This document shows positions 8,729 through 16,754 of a DNA stretch of 53,013 nucleotides, piece by piece. The first letter of the stretch is position 1. Every line of letters starts with the position of its first letter. Both the position numbers and the translations under genes were made by a program. This stretch comes from Bacteroidota bacterium. Lineage in GTDB: Bacteria; Bacteroidota; Bacteroidia; Bacteroidales; Paludibacteraceae. The stretch is taken from the NCBI GenBank assembly GCA_017860345.1, contig JAFNAV010000013.1, forward strand, positions 1 to 53,013, read 5' to 3'. The notes under the pieces are model-generated. The model ran no database searches, was not told the origin of the DNA, and saw only the letters and a program-made list of their open reading frames with translations.

Positions 8729-10579
8729 ATGAATAAAATTACTCTATCATTTATCACAATTACCCTGTTTTTTTCGTCGTTGATTTACGGAGCCAATTCC
8801 GAAAAAATCACCCGGGTGATTGAATACAAACCAGCACCCGGGCAGCACATCAACAGGCTGTTTCCTACTCCGGTATACAGTACCAGAGCCGATAGTGCTT
8901 TGCTTTTTGCATCCAACTCGCTGGTAAACAACAAAACCATGCTTGGATTAGGTGCTTTTGGCGGCTACGTGGTAGTTGGCTTCGACCATCCCATTGTAAA
9001 CGTACCCGGCGAATACGATTTCAAAGCTTTGGGCAACGCCTTTACCAACAGCGCCGAGCCGGGCATTGTTATGGTCTGTAAAGATTTGAACAAAAACGGT
9101 GTGCCCGATGCCGATGAACCCTGGTACGAGCTGGCCGGCTCTGATTACAGCAAGGCCACTACCATTCACAATTACCAAATAACCTATTATCGTCCCAATC
9201 CCGACAAACAAAAATCGAATATCGTATGGAAAGATAATCAGGGAAATCAGGGTGTAGTAACCCATATCAGCTACGCCACACAAGCCACTATGTACCCGCT
9301 CTGGATGGCCGAAGATTCCATCAGTTTCAAAGGCACTCGTCTGGCAGGAAATGGAACTGTATCTGGCTCAACATGGTCGTTGCCGGCATTGGATTGGGGC
9401 TATGCAGACAATCAGGCAAACACAGCAAGCGTTGATAAAACAGGCTTTAAGATAGAATGGGCCGTAGATGCAAGTGGCAATCCGGTACATCTGAACGAAA
9501 TAGACTTTGTAAAAGTATACACCGCTATGGTACAGGAAGCTGGCTGGCTGGGCGAAACTTCTACCGAGTTTGCAGGCATTGTGGACCTTCATCCCGAAGC
9601 CACAGCCACCGTATATCCACCTACGGGCGACAACTACATAACGCTGGACCTGCAAAACACCACCACGCTGGCAGCCAGTCCGCTTGCGGCAGAGTCGCAC
9701 TGGAGCAATACCTATGTAGAGAACACTTATCTGGAATCGCAGAAATTTATTTTTTCGCACCGCACAGGCTGGGGTGGCACTTACTGGGATGGATTCACCA
9801 TCAGCAACCATACCGACAATGCTAACTTCGGCGCTAATGGTTCGGATGGGTGGGTGGCTAATCAGTGGGGAAGTATGGCCCAGGGCGGCTACAACGGCAC
9901 TGGCTCCAATTTTATAGTAGGCAGCTGGGGATTTTTTAGCGATTACGCAGCCGGCAATGTTACTGAAACATCCAACTATGTAATGTTTAACGATGGAAAA
10001 AGCTACAAAGCCACCGGAGTTTATGTCAACAATGCTCCATGGGCATACTACAGTTGCAAATACGGCGACACCTTTGCCCGTAAATTTGCTCAGGGCGATC
10101 ACTTAAAGCTGATTGCCAAAGGTTACGCTGCCGACGGGACAACAACTACCGGTACTGCCGAGTATTATCTGGCCGATTATCGTTCGTCGGACTCTGTACA
10201 GTGGCGATTGAATAAACAATGGGAATGGTTCGATCTTTCGGCGCTTGGCACCGTATCGTATATTCAGTTCACCATGGCATCGACCGACACCGGCGATTAC
10301 GGTATGAATACAGCAGCATACTTCTGCTTAGATAAATTAACTGTAGAAAAAACAGATTCGCCGTCAACCGGAAACACAAACACCACTGTAAACAAAGCAT
10401 ATCGTTCGGGCAACAGGTTGTACAACCTTACAGCAGGCGATAATGTAGAAATTTACCAAATGAACGGAGCCATAATATACACAGGTAAAGCCACCCATAC
10501 CGAGATGGAAATACCCGGAAATGAAAAGCTCTATATCATTAAAATTAAATCAGATAACAATATTCAAATATTGAGATAA
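8729..10579 (+). CDS. DUF4465-type secreted surface protein in the B12 locus
   Basis: The start at 8729 (MNKITLSFITITLFF) is preferred over the upstream ATG at 8681, because it begins a clean signal peptide ending near LIYGANS. The protein is then 616 residues. The first half (about 25-300) resembles Bacteroidetes cell-surface proteins of B12 loci. A DUF4465 domain follows at about 305-535 (WSNTYVENTYLESQKFIFSH, GWGGTYWDGFTISNHTD). The last ~65 residues look like a T9SS-type sorting tail (VEIYQMNGAIIYTGK), but the usual YPNP start motif is missing. It sits 230 bases after the BtuG-like gene. A role as an accessory B12-binding surface protein, like the BtuH group of Bacteroides, is an inference that needs structural comparison. 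Confidence 0.68.
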   Translation: MNKITLSFITITLFFSSLIYGANSEKITRVIEYKPAPGQHINRLFPTPVYSTRADSALLFASNSLVNNKTMLGLGAFGGYVVVGFDHPIVNVPGEYDFKALGNAFTNSAEPGIVMVCKDLNKNGVPDADEPWYELAGSDYSKATTIHNYQITYYRPNPDKQKSNIVWKDNQGNQGVVTHISYATQATMYPLWMAEDSISFKGTRLAGNGTVSGSTWSLPALDWGYADNQANTASVDKTGFKIEWAVDASGNPVHLNEIDFVKVYTAMVQEAGWLGETSTEFAGIVDLHPEATATVYPPTGDNYITLDLQNTTTLAASPLAAESHWSNTYVENTYLESQKFIFSHRTGWGGTYWDGFTISNHTDNANFGANGSDGWVANQWGSMAQGGYNGTGSNFIVGSWGFFSDYAAGNVTETSNYVMFNDGKSYKATGVYVNNAPWAYYSCKYGDTFARKFAQGDHLKLIAKGYAADGTTTTGTAEYYLADYRSSDSVQWRLNKQWEWFDLSALGTVSYIQFTMASTDTGDYGMNTAAYFCLDKLTVEKTDSPSTGNTNTTVNKAYRSGNRLYNLTAGDNVEIYQMNGAIIYTGKATHTEMEIPGNEKLYIIKIKSDNNIQILR

Positions 10580-10631
10580 GAATTTATAGTTTCTAAGCAA
10601 AGCTATAATATGTTGATTTTCCAAAAAAGAG

Positions 10632-10670
10632 AGCAGCGACCCAGTGATGAATCGCTGCTTTCGCATTTTT
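10632..10670 (+). terminator. Intrinsic terminator after the B12 locus
   Basis: A perfect 8-bp stem, AGCAGCGA (10632-10639) and TCGCTGCT (10652-10659), is followed by TTCGCATTTTT. It lies between convergent genes and most likely ends the B12 transcript. Confidence 0.75.
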
Positions 10671-10703
10671 AATTATCAATCATTCCAAAAAACCAGATTC
10701 AAC

Positions 10704-12542
10704 TTACTCCTTTAAAACGCGGAATAATTTTTTTTGCTTTTCGGTAACAATAGTTAGCAGATATATCCCTTGAGGCAAATCAGACAGACTAACTTTGGCC
10801 AACCGGCAATCAGCCACATCAACTATACGTATTAATTGCCCTTGTACACTACTAATTGATATTCTGAACTTATTGTATTCTTTACTCATATCAACCGTAA
10901 TATACTCTTTTGCCGGATTAGGATATATGCTTAGAGGTACAACATCATTATCGGAAACACCATTTACCGGCACAGTTACGGTGTAACAAGCAGAAGTATC
11001 CCGACATCCGTTTTTCATAATTTCTACAGCATAATTTCCACTTACTGCGGGTGCAAAACTCTGCATATCGGCATTATCAATGCTACTATTTCCGTTAGCA
11101 CAGTCCAACCACTGATAGGTAGCGCCCTGTTCGTTGGCAGTAAGTATCAAACCTGTTTGCGTTACCGATTTATCCACCGATAACGCAGTGAAGTTGATAG
11201 TCAGCAAGCTATCACAACCCCAACTATTAGGAACAGTATCGTGGTAAACACCGGTAGCAGAGTATGTATATTTTCCGCTGGGAGAAATCATCGATCGGCA
11301 TTCCGTAACCGATAAGGAGTTAAATGTATTTCCTGAAATAGTCAATGTTTTGGATATGGTATGCCCGGTCATTGTAACTTTATCGGACACTGTGTAATCT
11401 ACAGTATAACTTCCGGGAGTGTAAAACACATGGGTAGGGTTAGCAATTGTATCGGATTGATTATCCCCAAAACTCCATAGATATTTATTACCATCAACAC
11501 TTTTATCGGTAAATTCAACTACCGTAGAGTCGCAGTTACTATTCGTTGCATACGAAAAATCGGCCAGCGGTAGAGCTACTTTCTGAATAGTATCTGTAAG
11601 TACCGCACTCCAGACATTGGCCGAGTCTTTGAACTGAAAATTCACAACATAATCGGCAGCCTGTACCTTTGAGAAATCAAAATTATCAGACAAAACAAAC
11701 TGAGCGACCGGGTTTTCTAACTTTACCTCCGTTTTGTTTACGAAGTCATCATTTACCCAGTAACGCCATTCTGTAATTTTATTTCCAGAGCTGGTACCCA
11801 GCACAGGAGCATTGTAAAAAAAATGATTTTGAGGACTGCTCCACAGTCCTTCGGTATCTTTAAATCGGATATTAAGTACGTGAAGCCCTACGGGTAAGTT
11901 GCCCGGGACAAGCGGAATGTTCAACAGATAATCAGATCCGGTGGTCAAATCATTTTTTATAACATTCGCATACTCATTGTCAAACCAATACTCATAAGCA
12001 GCAATGTGATTATTAAAAATTTGATTTTGTTCTGTTTTATAAAAGAAATTACTTTGTACGCTTGAAAACAAGCCACTATCATCTAAAAACCGGAAGTTAA
12101 TCACGTGAACCCCGGCACTTAAGGAGTTTGTAGTTAGCTGTAAATCAAACAACAAGTCGGCAGAACTTTGTACTGCAGCTACCTTTACCACCGAGTCATA
12201 ATTCTGATCGAACCAGTATTCATACCCTTTTATTTTCCGGTTTGGAACATCAACGGCCTCAGTTTTAAAGAAAAAATGACTCAATGTAATGCTCCACATC
12301 CCACTTTGATCCTTAAACCGAATATTGAGCGAGTGAACTCCGGCAAGCAAGTTGGCTGTAGAGAAATCTGCTTCGAGATTATATGCAGGGGAATTGCCGG
12401 AAATACCGGTTCTGACAGCGGCCGTATAGTCGCTATCGAACCAGTATTCGTAACCCGAAACAGCGTTTTGGGCATCGGCTGTAAACATCATTAAAACAAT
12501 ACACAGCAGGGTAAAACTTATATTTTTTATAGCCTGTTTCAT
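10704..12542 (-). CDS. Secreted YWFD-repeat / PKD / T9SS protein, function unknown
   Basis: The start at 12542 (MKQAIKNISFTLLCIVLMMF) gives a good signal peptide ending at TADAQ, and a 612-residue protein. The upstream in-frame ATG overlaps the previous gene. Four ~80-residue repeats follow, the first three beginning with YEYWFD(S/Q/N) and the last with WRYWVND; each ends with a VHxLNIRFKD...GLWS-like strand. Then come a PKD domain at about 330-405 (FTDKSVDGNKYLWSFGDN), an Ig-like segment, and a T9SS sorting domain starting at YPNP about 70 residues from the end. It is probably anchored at the cell surface. Its ATG starts one base after the stop of the beta-helix gene, implying co-translation. 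No enzymatic motif was recognised. Confidence 0.75.
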   Translation of the reverse strand: MKQAIKNISFTLLCIVLMMFTADAQNAVSGYEYWFDSDYTAAVRTGISGNSPAYNLEADFSTANLLAGVHSLNIRFKDQSGMWSITLSHFFFKTEAVDVPNRKIKGYEYWFDQNYDSVVKVAAVQSSADLLFDLQLTTNSLSAGVHVINFRFLDDSGLFSSVQSNFFYKTEQNQIFNNHIAAYEYWFDNEYANVIKNDLTTGSDYLLNIPLVPGNLPVGLHVLNIRFKDTEGLWSSPQNHFFYNAPVLGTSSGNKITEWRYWVNDDFVNKTEVKLENPVAQFVLSDNFDFSKVQAADYVVNFQFKDSANVWSAVLTDTIQKVALPLADFSYATNSNCDSTVVEFTDKSVDGNKYLWSFGDNQSDTIANPTHVFYTPGSYTVDYTVSDKVTMTGHTISKTLTISGNTFNSLSVTECRSMISPSGKYTYSATGVYHDTVPNSWGCDSLLTINFTALSVDKSVTQTGLILTANEQGATYQWLDCANGNSSIDNADMQSFAPAVSGNYAVEIMKNGCRDTSACYTVTVPVNGVSDNDVVPLSIYPNPAKEYITVDMSKEYNKFRISISSVQGQLIRIVDVADCRLAKVSLSDLPQGIYLLTIVTEKQKKLFRVLKE

Positions 12543-12543
12543 A

Positions 12544-13575
12544 TTAATTCTCCTGAGCTTTAACTTTAATTTGTACATTTAATTTCCCCTGTGCATCGGT
12601 TTCAGTAGCAATATTCAGGGAATTTATATGAGGAGTTACCGGAACAGAACCTGATTTAAAGGGCGACAGACCTCCGTAAATCCCTACCGGCTTACCATCG
12701 ACTCCCGTATATATAGCATTTCTCACACTAAAGTTCTCATTATAGCCAAATGTCAGCTGACTGTAGCTTACAAAAAAATCGGTGGACGGAACTCCTGTGA
12801 AATTATTTGTCCAGACATTATCCGTCCCCACGGGAGTAGCATTAAACACATTGTTTCTGAAAGTATTATTGGTAGCGTTAGGCGATAGGACATTAGCCAG
12901 TGTAGTTCCTTCGTTGAAAATCACATTGTTTTCGAAAAGGCAATCAGTAATTATGCCGAATAAATAGCAATTAGTATAAGAAACCACATAACCCCTTCCC
13001 ACAATTACATTATTATGAATCCAGGCATTTTGAGCCATATTTGTCAATATATTTTGGCTGCTATATTTGATAATATTGTTTCCCACAACCATGTTGGACG
13101 ATGAACTTGCATTGACAGGGCCAAGTATGATGTTTTCAATTATCCTTACACCATCACCATTAAGAGACACGCTGCCTGCTACATGACATCGTTTCAACAG
13201 ACACCTATCGTTATTCCCGGCCGTACCCACATTTCCATTAATTTTAAGTCCTTCGATATGACTATCGGCCGAACCGCCATACAAATTAAATCCGCCACTG
13301 ATAATCGTAGCGCCGGTTACAGCTGTTGAGTCGGGATGATGCCCTACGCCAAATATCGTAATACTTTTTTTGATGTCTACCGGAGGAAATGTACCCCCAG
13401 GCAAGTAGAGAGTGTCTCCATTTACAGCTGCGTTATAGGCACTAACATAGGCTGTGGCTCCTCCATAAAAAGAAGTTACACCGTTACTTTGGAGCGCAAC
13501 TTTACGCTGTGCAAATACAGTTACTGAAAACATGCAGGACAAGAGTAATAGTATTTTAATGGTTTTCATTCTCAT
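12544..13575 (-). CDS. Secreted right-handed parallel beta-helix protein
   Basis: A 343-residue protein with a signal peptide (KILLLLSCMFSVTVFAQ). The body has a parallel-beta-helix pattern (NNRCLLKRCHV-like rungs, VVGNNIIKYSS, IHNNVIVGRG, LFENNVIFNEG, FRNNVFNATP). The opening, VSAYNAAVNGDTLYLPGGTF, is typical of right-handed helix proteins whose rungs start with a low-complexity cap. It lacks a T9SS tail and instead ends with a compact LNVQIKVKAQEN segment shared with the paralogue at 13619. No catalytic carbohydrate-lyase signature was noticed, so it may be structural or binding. The next gene begins one base downstream. Confidence 0.75.
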   Translation of the reverse strand: MRMKTIKILLLLSCMFSVTVFAQRKVALQSNGVTSFYGGATAYVSAYNAAVNGDTLYLPGGTFPPVDIKKSITIFGVGHHPDSTAVTGATIISGGFNLYGGSADSHIEGLKINGNVGTAGNNDRCLLKRCHVAGSVSLNGDGVRIIENIILGPVNASSSSNMVVGNNIIKYSSQNILTNMAQNAWIHNNVIVGRGYVVSYTNCYLFGIITDCLFENNVIFNEGTTLANVLSPNATNNTFRNNVFNATPVGTDNVWTNNFTGVPSTDFFVSYSQLTFGYNENFSVRNAIYTGVDGKPVGIYGGLSPFKSGSVPVTPHINSLNIATETDAQGKLNVQIKVKAQEN

Positions 13576-13618
13576 ACAAGTTAAATTGTTGATTATGTTA
13601 TTGATAAGTAAAAAGTTA

Positions 13619-14638
13619 TCAGTTACTCTGAGCTTTCACATGAATACGGACATTAAGTTGCCCCTGATTGTTGGTTTGAGGAGCCAGCTGTGCAGAGCTT
13701 ATATGCGGATTAGAAGGAACAGCACCATTTTTGTACGGAAAAACACCCCCGTAAATACCAACCTGAGTTCCGTCAGTACCAATATACACCGAAGATGTAG
13801 CAAGATGATAGTCGGACTCATAACTGAATAAATTGTCAGACTGATTTACAAATACGGCGCTGGCAGCAATTCCCGTGTAGTTGTTTTCGGTTGTAGCATT
13901 GGTTCCGTAAGCCGGATTTGAAAAAGCAAGAAGATTATTGTAATAACGATTGCCCGAACCATTGGTCATGCCATAAGACCCATGCAACAGAAATACATTG
14001 TTGGACAATAGGTTATTGCTACCTCTGAAGTTTTCGTACGAACCATTTGGTAACCTTGAAAGCAGGATGTTATTCTGTATCAGATTACCATACGAAGCGT
14101 CGACACCTTCTTTGATAATATTATTCGCAATCAGCACATTCATGCCGTTAGGCAAACTCAGATACCGGAGAAATACATTGCCGATAAAAGAAATATTTTG
14201 CGAAGGATTAGCCAGGTCACCTTCAACCGACACCAAATTATTAAACTTGCATTGTTTGAAAATAACTCCGTTGACAGACTCGTTATAAGCAAAACTAACG
14301 GTACCTGTAAACTCAATGCCTTCGAAATAGCAATTGTCGGCATTGTTCTTGAGCACCACACTCCCGTTGAAATAAGTTTTTCCGGTTACCTGAGTAGAAT
14401 CCGGGTAATGGCCGGTTCCAAAAATCACAACCGGCTTATCAATAGAGCTTACAGCATTAAAAGAACCACCCGGCAAATAAATGGTGTCGCCTGATACAGA
14501 AGCACTATATGCACTTACCAACGCATTGATGCCTGTAAAAAAACGTACATTCCCGGCAGAGTGCAAAGCCACCTTTTGCGCATTAAGCAAGGTGAATGAG
14601 AAAAAAAACAATAATGTAAGTAGCTTAAAATGTTTCAT
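13619..14638 (-). CDS. Secreted parallel beta-helix protein, paralogue of the next gene
   Basis: A 339-residue protein with a signal peptide (LLTLLFFFSFTLLNAQ) and the same layout as the 12544 gene. Shared features include an HSAGNVRFFTGINALVSAYS-like start, SGDTIYLPGGSF, FGTGHYPDSTQVTG, asparagine-rich rungs, and the closing VGIYGGVFPYKNGAVPSNPH and LNVRIHVKAQSN. The two clearly arose by duplication. It is the first gene of a three-gene minus-strand unit with 43- and 1-base gaps. It diverges from the AraC-type regulator, with which it shares a 318-base control region. The function is unknown. Confidence 0.75.
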   Translation of the reverse strand: MKHFKLLTLLFFFSFTLLNAQKVALHSAGNVRFFTGINALVSAYSASVSGDTIYLPGGSFNAVSSIDKPVVIFGTGHYPDSTQVTGKTYFNGSVVLKNNADNCYFEGIEFTGTVSFAYNESVNGVIFKQCKFNNLVSVEGDLANPSQNISFIGNVFLRYLSLPNGMNVLIANNIIKEGVDASYGNLIQNNILLSRLPNGSYENFRGSNNLLSNNVFLLHGSYGMTNGSGNRYYNNLLAFSNPAYGTNATTENNYTGIAASAVFVNQSDNLFSYESDYHLATSSVYIGTDGTQVGIYGGVFPYKNGAVPSNPHISSAQLAPQTNNQGQLNVRIHVKAQSN

Positions 14639-14956
14639 CTTAGTTGTTAATTGACAAATAATGTATGAGCAATAATAAAATAACGCATTTGCAAAATAAG
14701 GCAGTATTTAGAGCTCAGGTAGCTCAAAAAGTAAAATCTTTTACTCAAAAAGTAAAAATTATTACGACAATGTTATATATTTGCATCAATAAATGTTTGA
14801 TAGAAGGAGATAATTTGCTATCAGAAACGTTATTTATTCAACTATAAACCAGGACACAAACTATTTTACAAGGCTATAGAACATTGTTTGTCTGCGCACA
14901 CATTTTCCAAAAAAAGGTATATTATACTGAATTTATATCTGTAACACACTTGCTAC
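14639..14956. promoter_or_regulatory. Divergent control region between the beta-helix module and the AraC-type regulator
   Basis: A 318-base gap with no credible gene. It holds a 21-bp-spaced direct repeat of CTCAAAAAGTAAAA at 14723-14736 and 14744-14757, listed separately. A good -7 element, TATATTTG (14776-14783), points toward the regulator, leaving a 5' leader of about 170 bases. On the other strand, TTATTTTG near 14689-14696 could serve the beta-helix genes. Confidence 0.5.
14723..14757. promoter_or_regulatory. Tandem operator candidate (21-bp-spaced direct repeat)
   Basis: CTCAAAAAGTAAAA occurs twice with a 21-base period, i.e. two helical turns, as is usual for AraC-family sites. The second copy sits inside a perfect inverted repeat, TTTTACT-CAAAA-AGTAAAA (14739-14757). 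The pair lies just upstream of the regulator's -7 element, so autoregulation and control of the divergent module are both plausible. Confidence 0.45.
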
Positions 14957-16072
14957 ATGTTAAAGCTTATACTCTTATTAAACCCTATTTATGTCACTTT
15001 TTTCTGGTTTTTAGTACTTAATGCTAATAAGAAGAAAGGAAATGTTCCAAAGATTTTTCTTGGGAAATTTATGGCGATAGCTTCTTTGCTGTATATCTCG
15101 CATTTACTGTTTTATTATCCATTGCCTGAAATTTATCATTATACCGATGCCTTGTATCATTTCCTGTCGCTGTTGGTATATCCTATGTATTACGTTTATA
15201 TCCGGCTACTTACGGTCGATGGTTCATTTTCGTTGCGCAAGCATGGTATTTACTTTGTCTTACCATTGGTCATGTTTATACTGTACGCATCAGGTATTAT
15301 AATGATGAGTAAAAATCAGCATCTTGAGTACCTGTACAAACATCTGCCAACCAACGAAAGCCTGTCAGGAATATTCCTGTATCAGAAAACCGTTTACATC
15401 ATCAGCCGTATGGTTTTCATCATTCAATGTGCTGTATATCTTCTTATCTCATTTAAGTTGGTACGCGAAAACAAAAAAACGGTGGAGAATTATTATACCA
15501 ATACCGACGAAGACAGATTAAACAAAATTCAATGGTTGAACATCAGCCTTTTGATAACTACATTAGGAGGTATTGCTTTATCTGCCATTGGAAAAGAAAA
15601 TTTTTTACAAAGCGAAATAAAGTTATTAGTGCCCTCAGTTATTTTTTCTGTTGCGCTGTTTTTCATTGGGTGGCTGGGCAACATGCAACGACCGGTACTA
15701 ACCACCAACGACGACGATGTTAACTGTCAGGAAAGAGAAAAAAATCCTGTTGAAATATCCAACACGCAATTAACCATTATCAAGCAAAAAATACAACAAC
15801 TGTTTGAAGAAGAAAAGATTTACCTGAACAAAGATTTAACTATTTGGGAAGTATCACGGGTAATCGGAACAAACCGCACGTACATTTCGATGGTTATCAA
15901 TAACGATTTTAAACAGAATTTCTCATCGTACGTCAATAATTATAGGGTGCAATATGCCAGAATGCTACTCAGAAAAAATCCTTATATTTGCAAAGAAGAT
16001 TTGGCCGAGATGTCAGGTTTCGGTTCGGTCATGTCTATGAAAAGAGCTTTTCACGCAAACGATTTAAAATGA
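14957..16072 (+). CDS. Membrane-anchored AraC-family transcriptional regulator
   Basis: A 371-residue protein. The first ~235 residues contain about seven hydrophobic helices (from LILLLNPIYVTFFWFLVL to SVIFSVALFFIGWLG). The C-terminal ~100 residues are an AraC-type helix-turn-helix domain (KIYLNKDLTIWEVSRVIGTN, RTYISMVINNDF, YVNNYRVQYARMLL, EDLAEMSGFGSV). Bacteroidetes have many such sensor-regulators with a membrane input domain. The second HTH is short: it stops at MKRAFHANDLK, without the customary last ~10 residues. Its stop overlaps the start of the thioredoxin gene by four bases (ATGA at 16069-16072), indicating coupled translation. Probable targets are the divergent beta-helix module and itself. 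Confidence 0.8.
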   Translation: MLKLILLLNPIYVTFFWFLVLNANKKKGNVPKIFLGKFMAIASLLYISHLLFYYPLPEIYHYTDALYHFLSLLVYPMYYVYIRLLTVDGSFSLRKHGIYFVLPLVMFILYASGIIMMSKNQHLEYLYKHLPTNESLSGIFLYQKTVYIISRMVFIIQCAVYLLISFKLVRENKKTVENYYTNTDEDRLNKIQWLNISLLITTLGGIALSAIGKENFLQSEIKLLVPSVIFSVALFFIGWLGNMQRPVLTTNDDDVNCQEREKNPVEISNTQLTIIKQKIQQLFEEEKIYLNKDLTIWEVSRVIGTNRTYISMVINNDFKQNFSSYVNNYRVQYARMLLRKNPYICKEDLAEMSGFGSVMSMKRAFHANDLK

Positions 16073-16587
16073 AGAAAATAATATTTTTAGTAATGCTTGT
16101 TATTCCGGCTCTGCTATTGGCACAGCAAACCGATGAGCGCGGATATATTGTAAAAACCGGCGATACAGCCCCCGATTTCAGCATTAAGCTCACCAACGGA
16201 AAGGTAGTAAAATTATCTTCGCTCAGAACTAAAGTGGTGATGTTGCAGTTTACAGCCAGCTGGTGCGGGGTTTGCCGCAAGGAAATGCCGTTTATCGAGA
16301 AAGATATTTGGCAAAAACACAAGAACAACCCCAACTTTGCCCTGATAGCTATTGACCGCGACGAGCCCTTGGCCACTGTTGTGAAATTTGCACAGAGTAC
16401 GGGTATTACCTATCCGATAGGGCTTGACCCCGGCGCAGATATATTTGCACTTTATGCCGACAGGAAAGCCGGCATTACCCGCAACGTAATTATTGACAAA
16501 ACCGGTAAAACAGTGATGCTCACACGCCTTTATGATGAAGATGAGTTTGTGCATATGACTAAACTCATTGATTCATTATTGCAATAA
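16069..16587 (+). CDS. TlpA/ResA-like thioredoxin-fold protein
   Basis: A 172-residue exported thiol-disulfide protein. The start at 16069 (MKKIIFLVMLVIPALLLAQ) gives a clear signal peptide; an upstream in-frame ATG lies inside the regulator gene and is not used here. A redoxin domain follows (GDTAPDFSIKLTNGKVVKLS), with the active site WCGVC in FTASWCGVCRKEMPF. Then come LIAIDRDEP, the cis-proline-type stretch ITYPIGLDPGAD and GITRNVIIDKTGK. It probably acts in the periplasm on cysteine redox state. It overlaps the AraC-type regulator gene by four bases, so a link between redox state and that regulator's membrane domain is possible but unproven. Confidence 0.85.
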   Translation: MKKIIFLVMLVIPALLLAQQTDERGYIVKTGDTAPDFSIKLTNGKVVKLSSLRTKVVMLQFTASWCGVCRKEMPFIEKDIWQKHKNNPNFALIAIDRDEPLATVVKFAQSTGITYPIGLDPGADIFALYADRKAGITRNVIIDKTGKTVMLTRLYDEDEFVHMTKLIDSLLQ

Positions 16588-16695
16588 GAAGCACCATCTG
16601 CAAACAAAAAAATCGCTTGTGATTAACTAAATGTTATCCTAAAGCGGTTTTTAGTATTTTTATACATTACAACTCTTTTTTTACACCCGATTTCG

Positions 16696-16703
16696 TACCT
16701 TTG
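16696..16703 (+). promoter_or_regulatory. -7 element upstream of the nuclease gene
   Basis: TACCTTTG matches TAnnTTTG and lies 52 bases before the ATG at 16755. A T-rich -33 region sits near 16674. Confidence 0.55.
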
Positions 16704-16754
16704 CAGTCGCACAACGGTGCATCAATATCTACTTTATTCAATAATTTTTTGCGT

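Noticed and set aside
9368-10102. A 244-codon antisense frame inside the DUF4465 gene
   Set aside because: It has no family resemblance and runs opposite to a convincing secreted protein.
14665-14847. A 60-codon frame between the AraC regulator and the beta-helix genes
   Set aside because: It is made of the operator direct repeats (AQVAQKVKSFTQKVK reads from them) and covers the promoter, so it is not taken as a gene.
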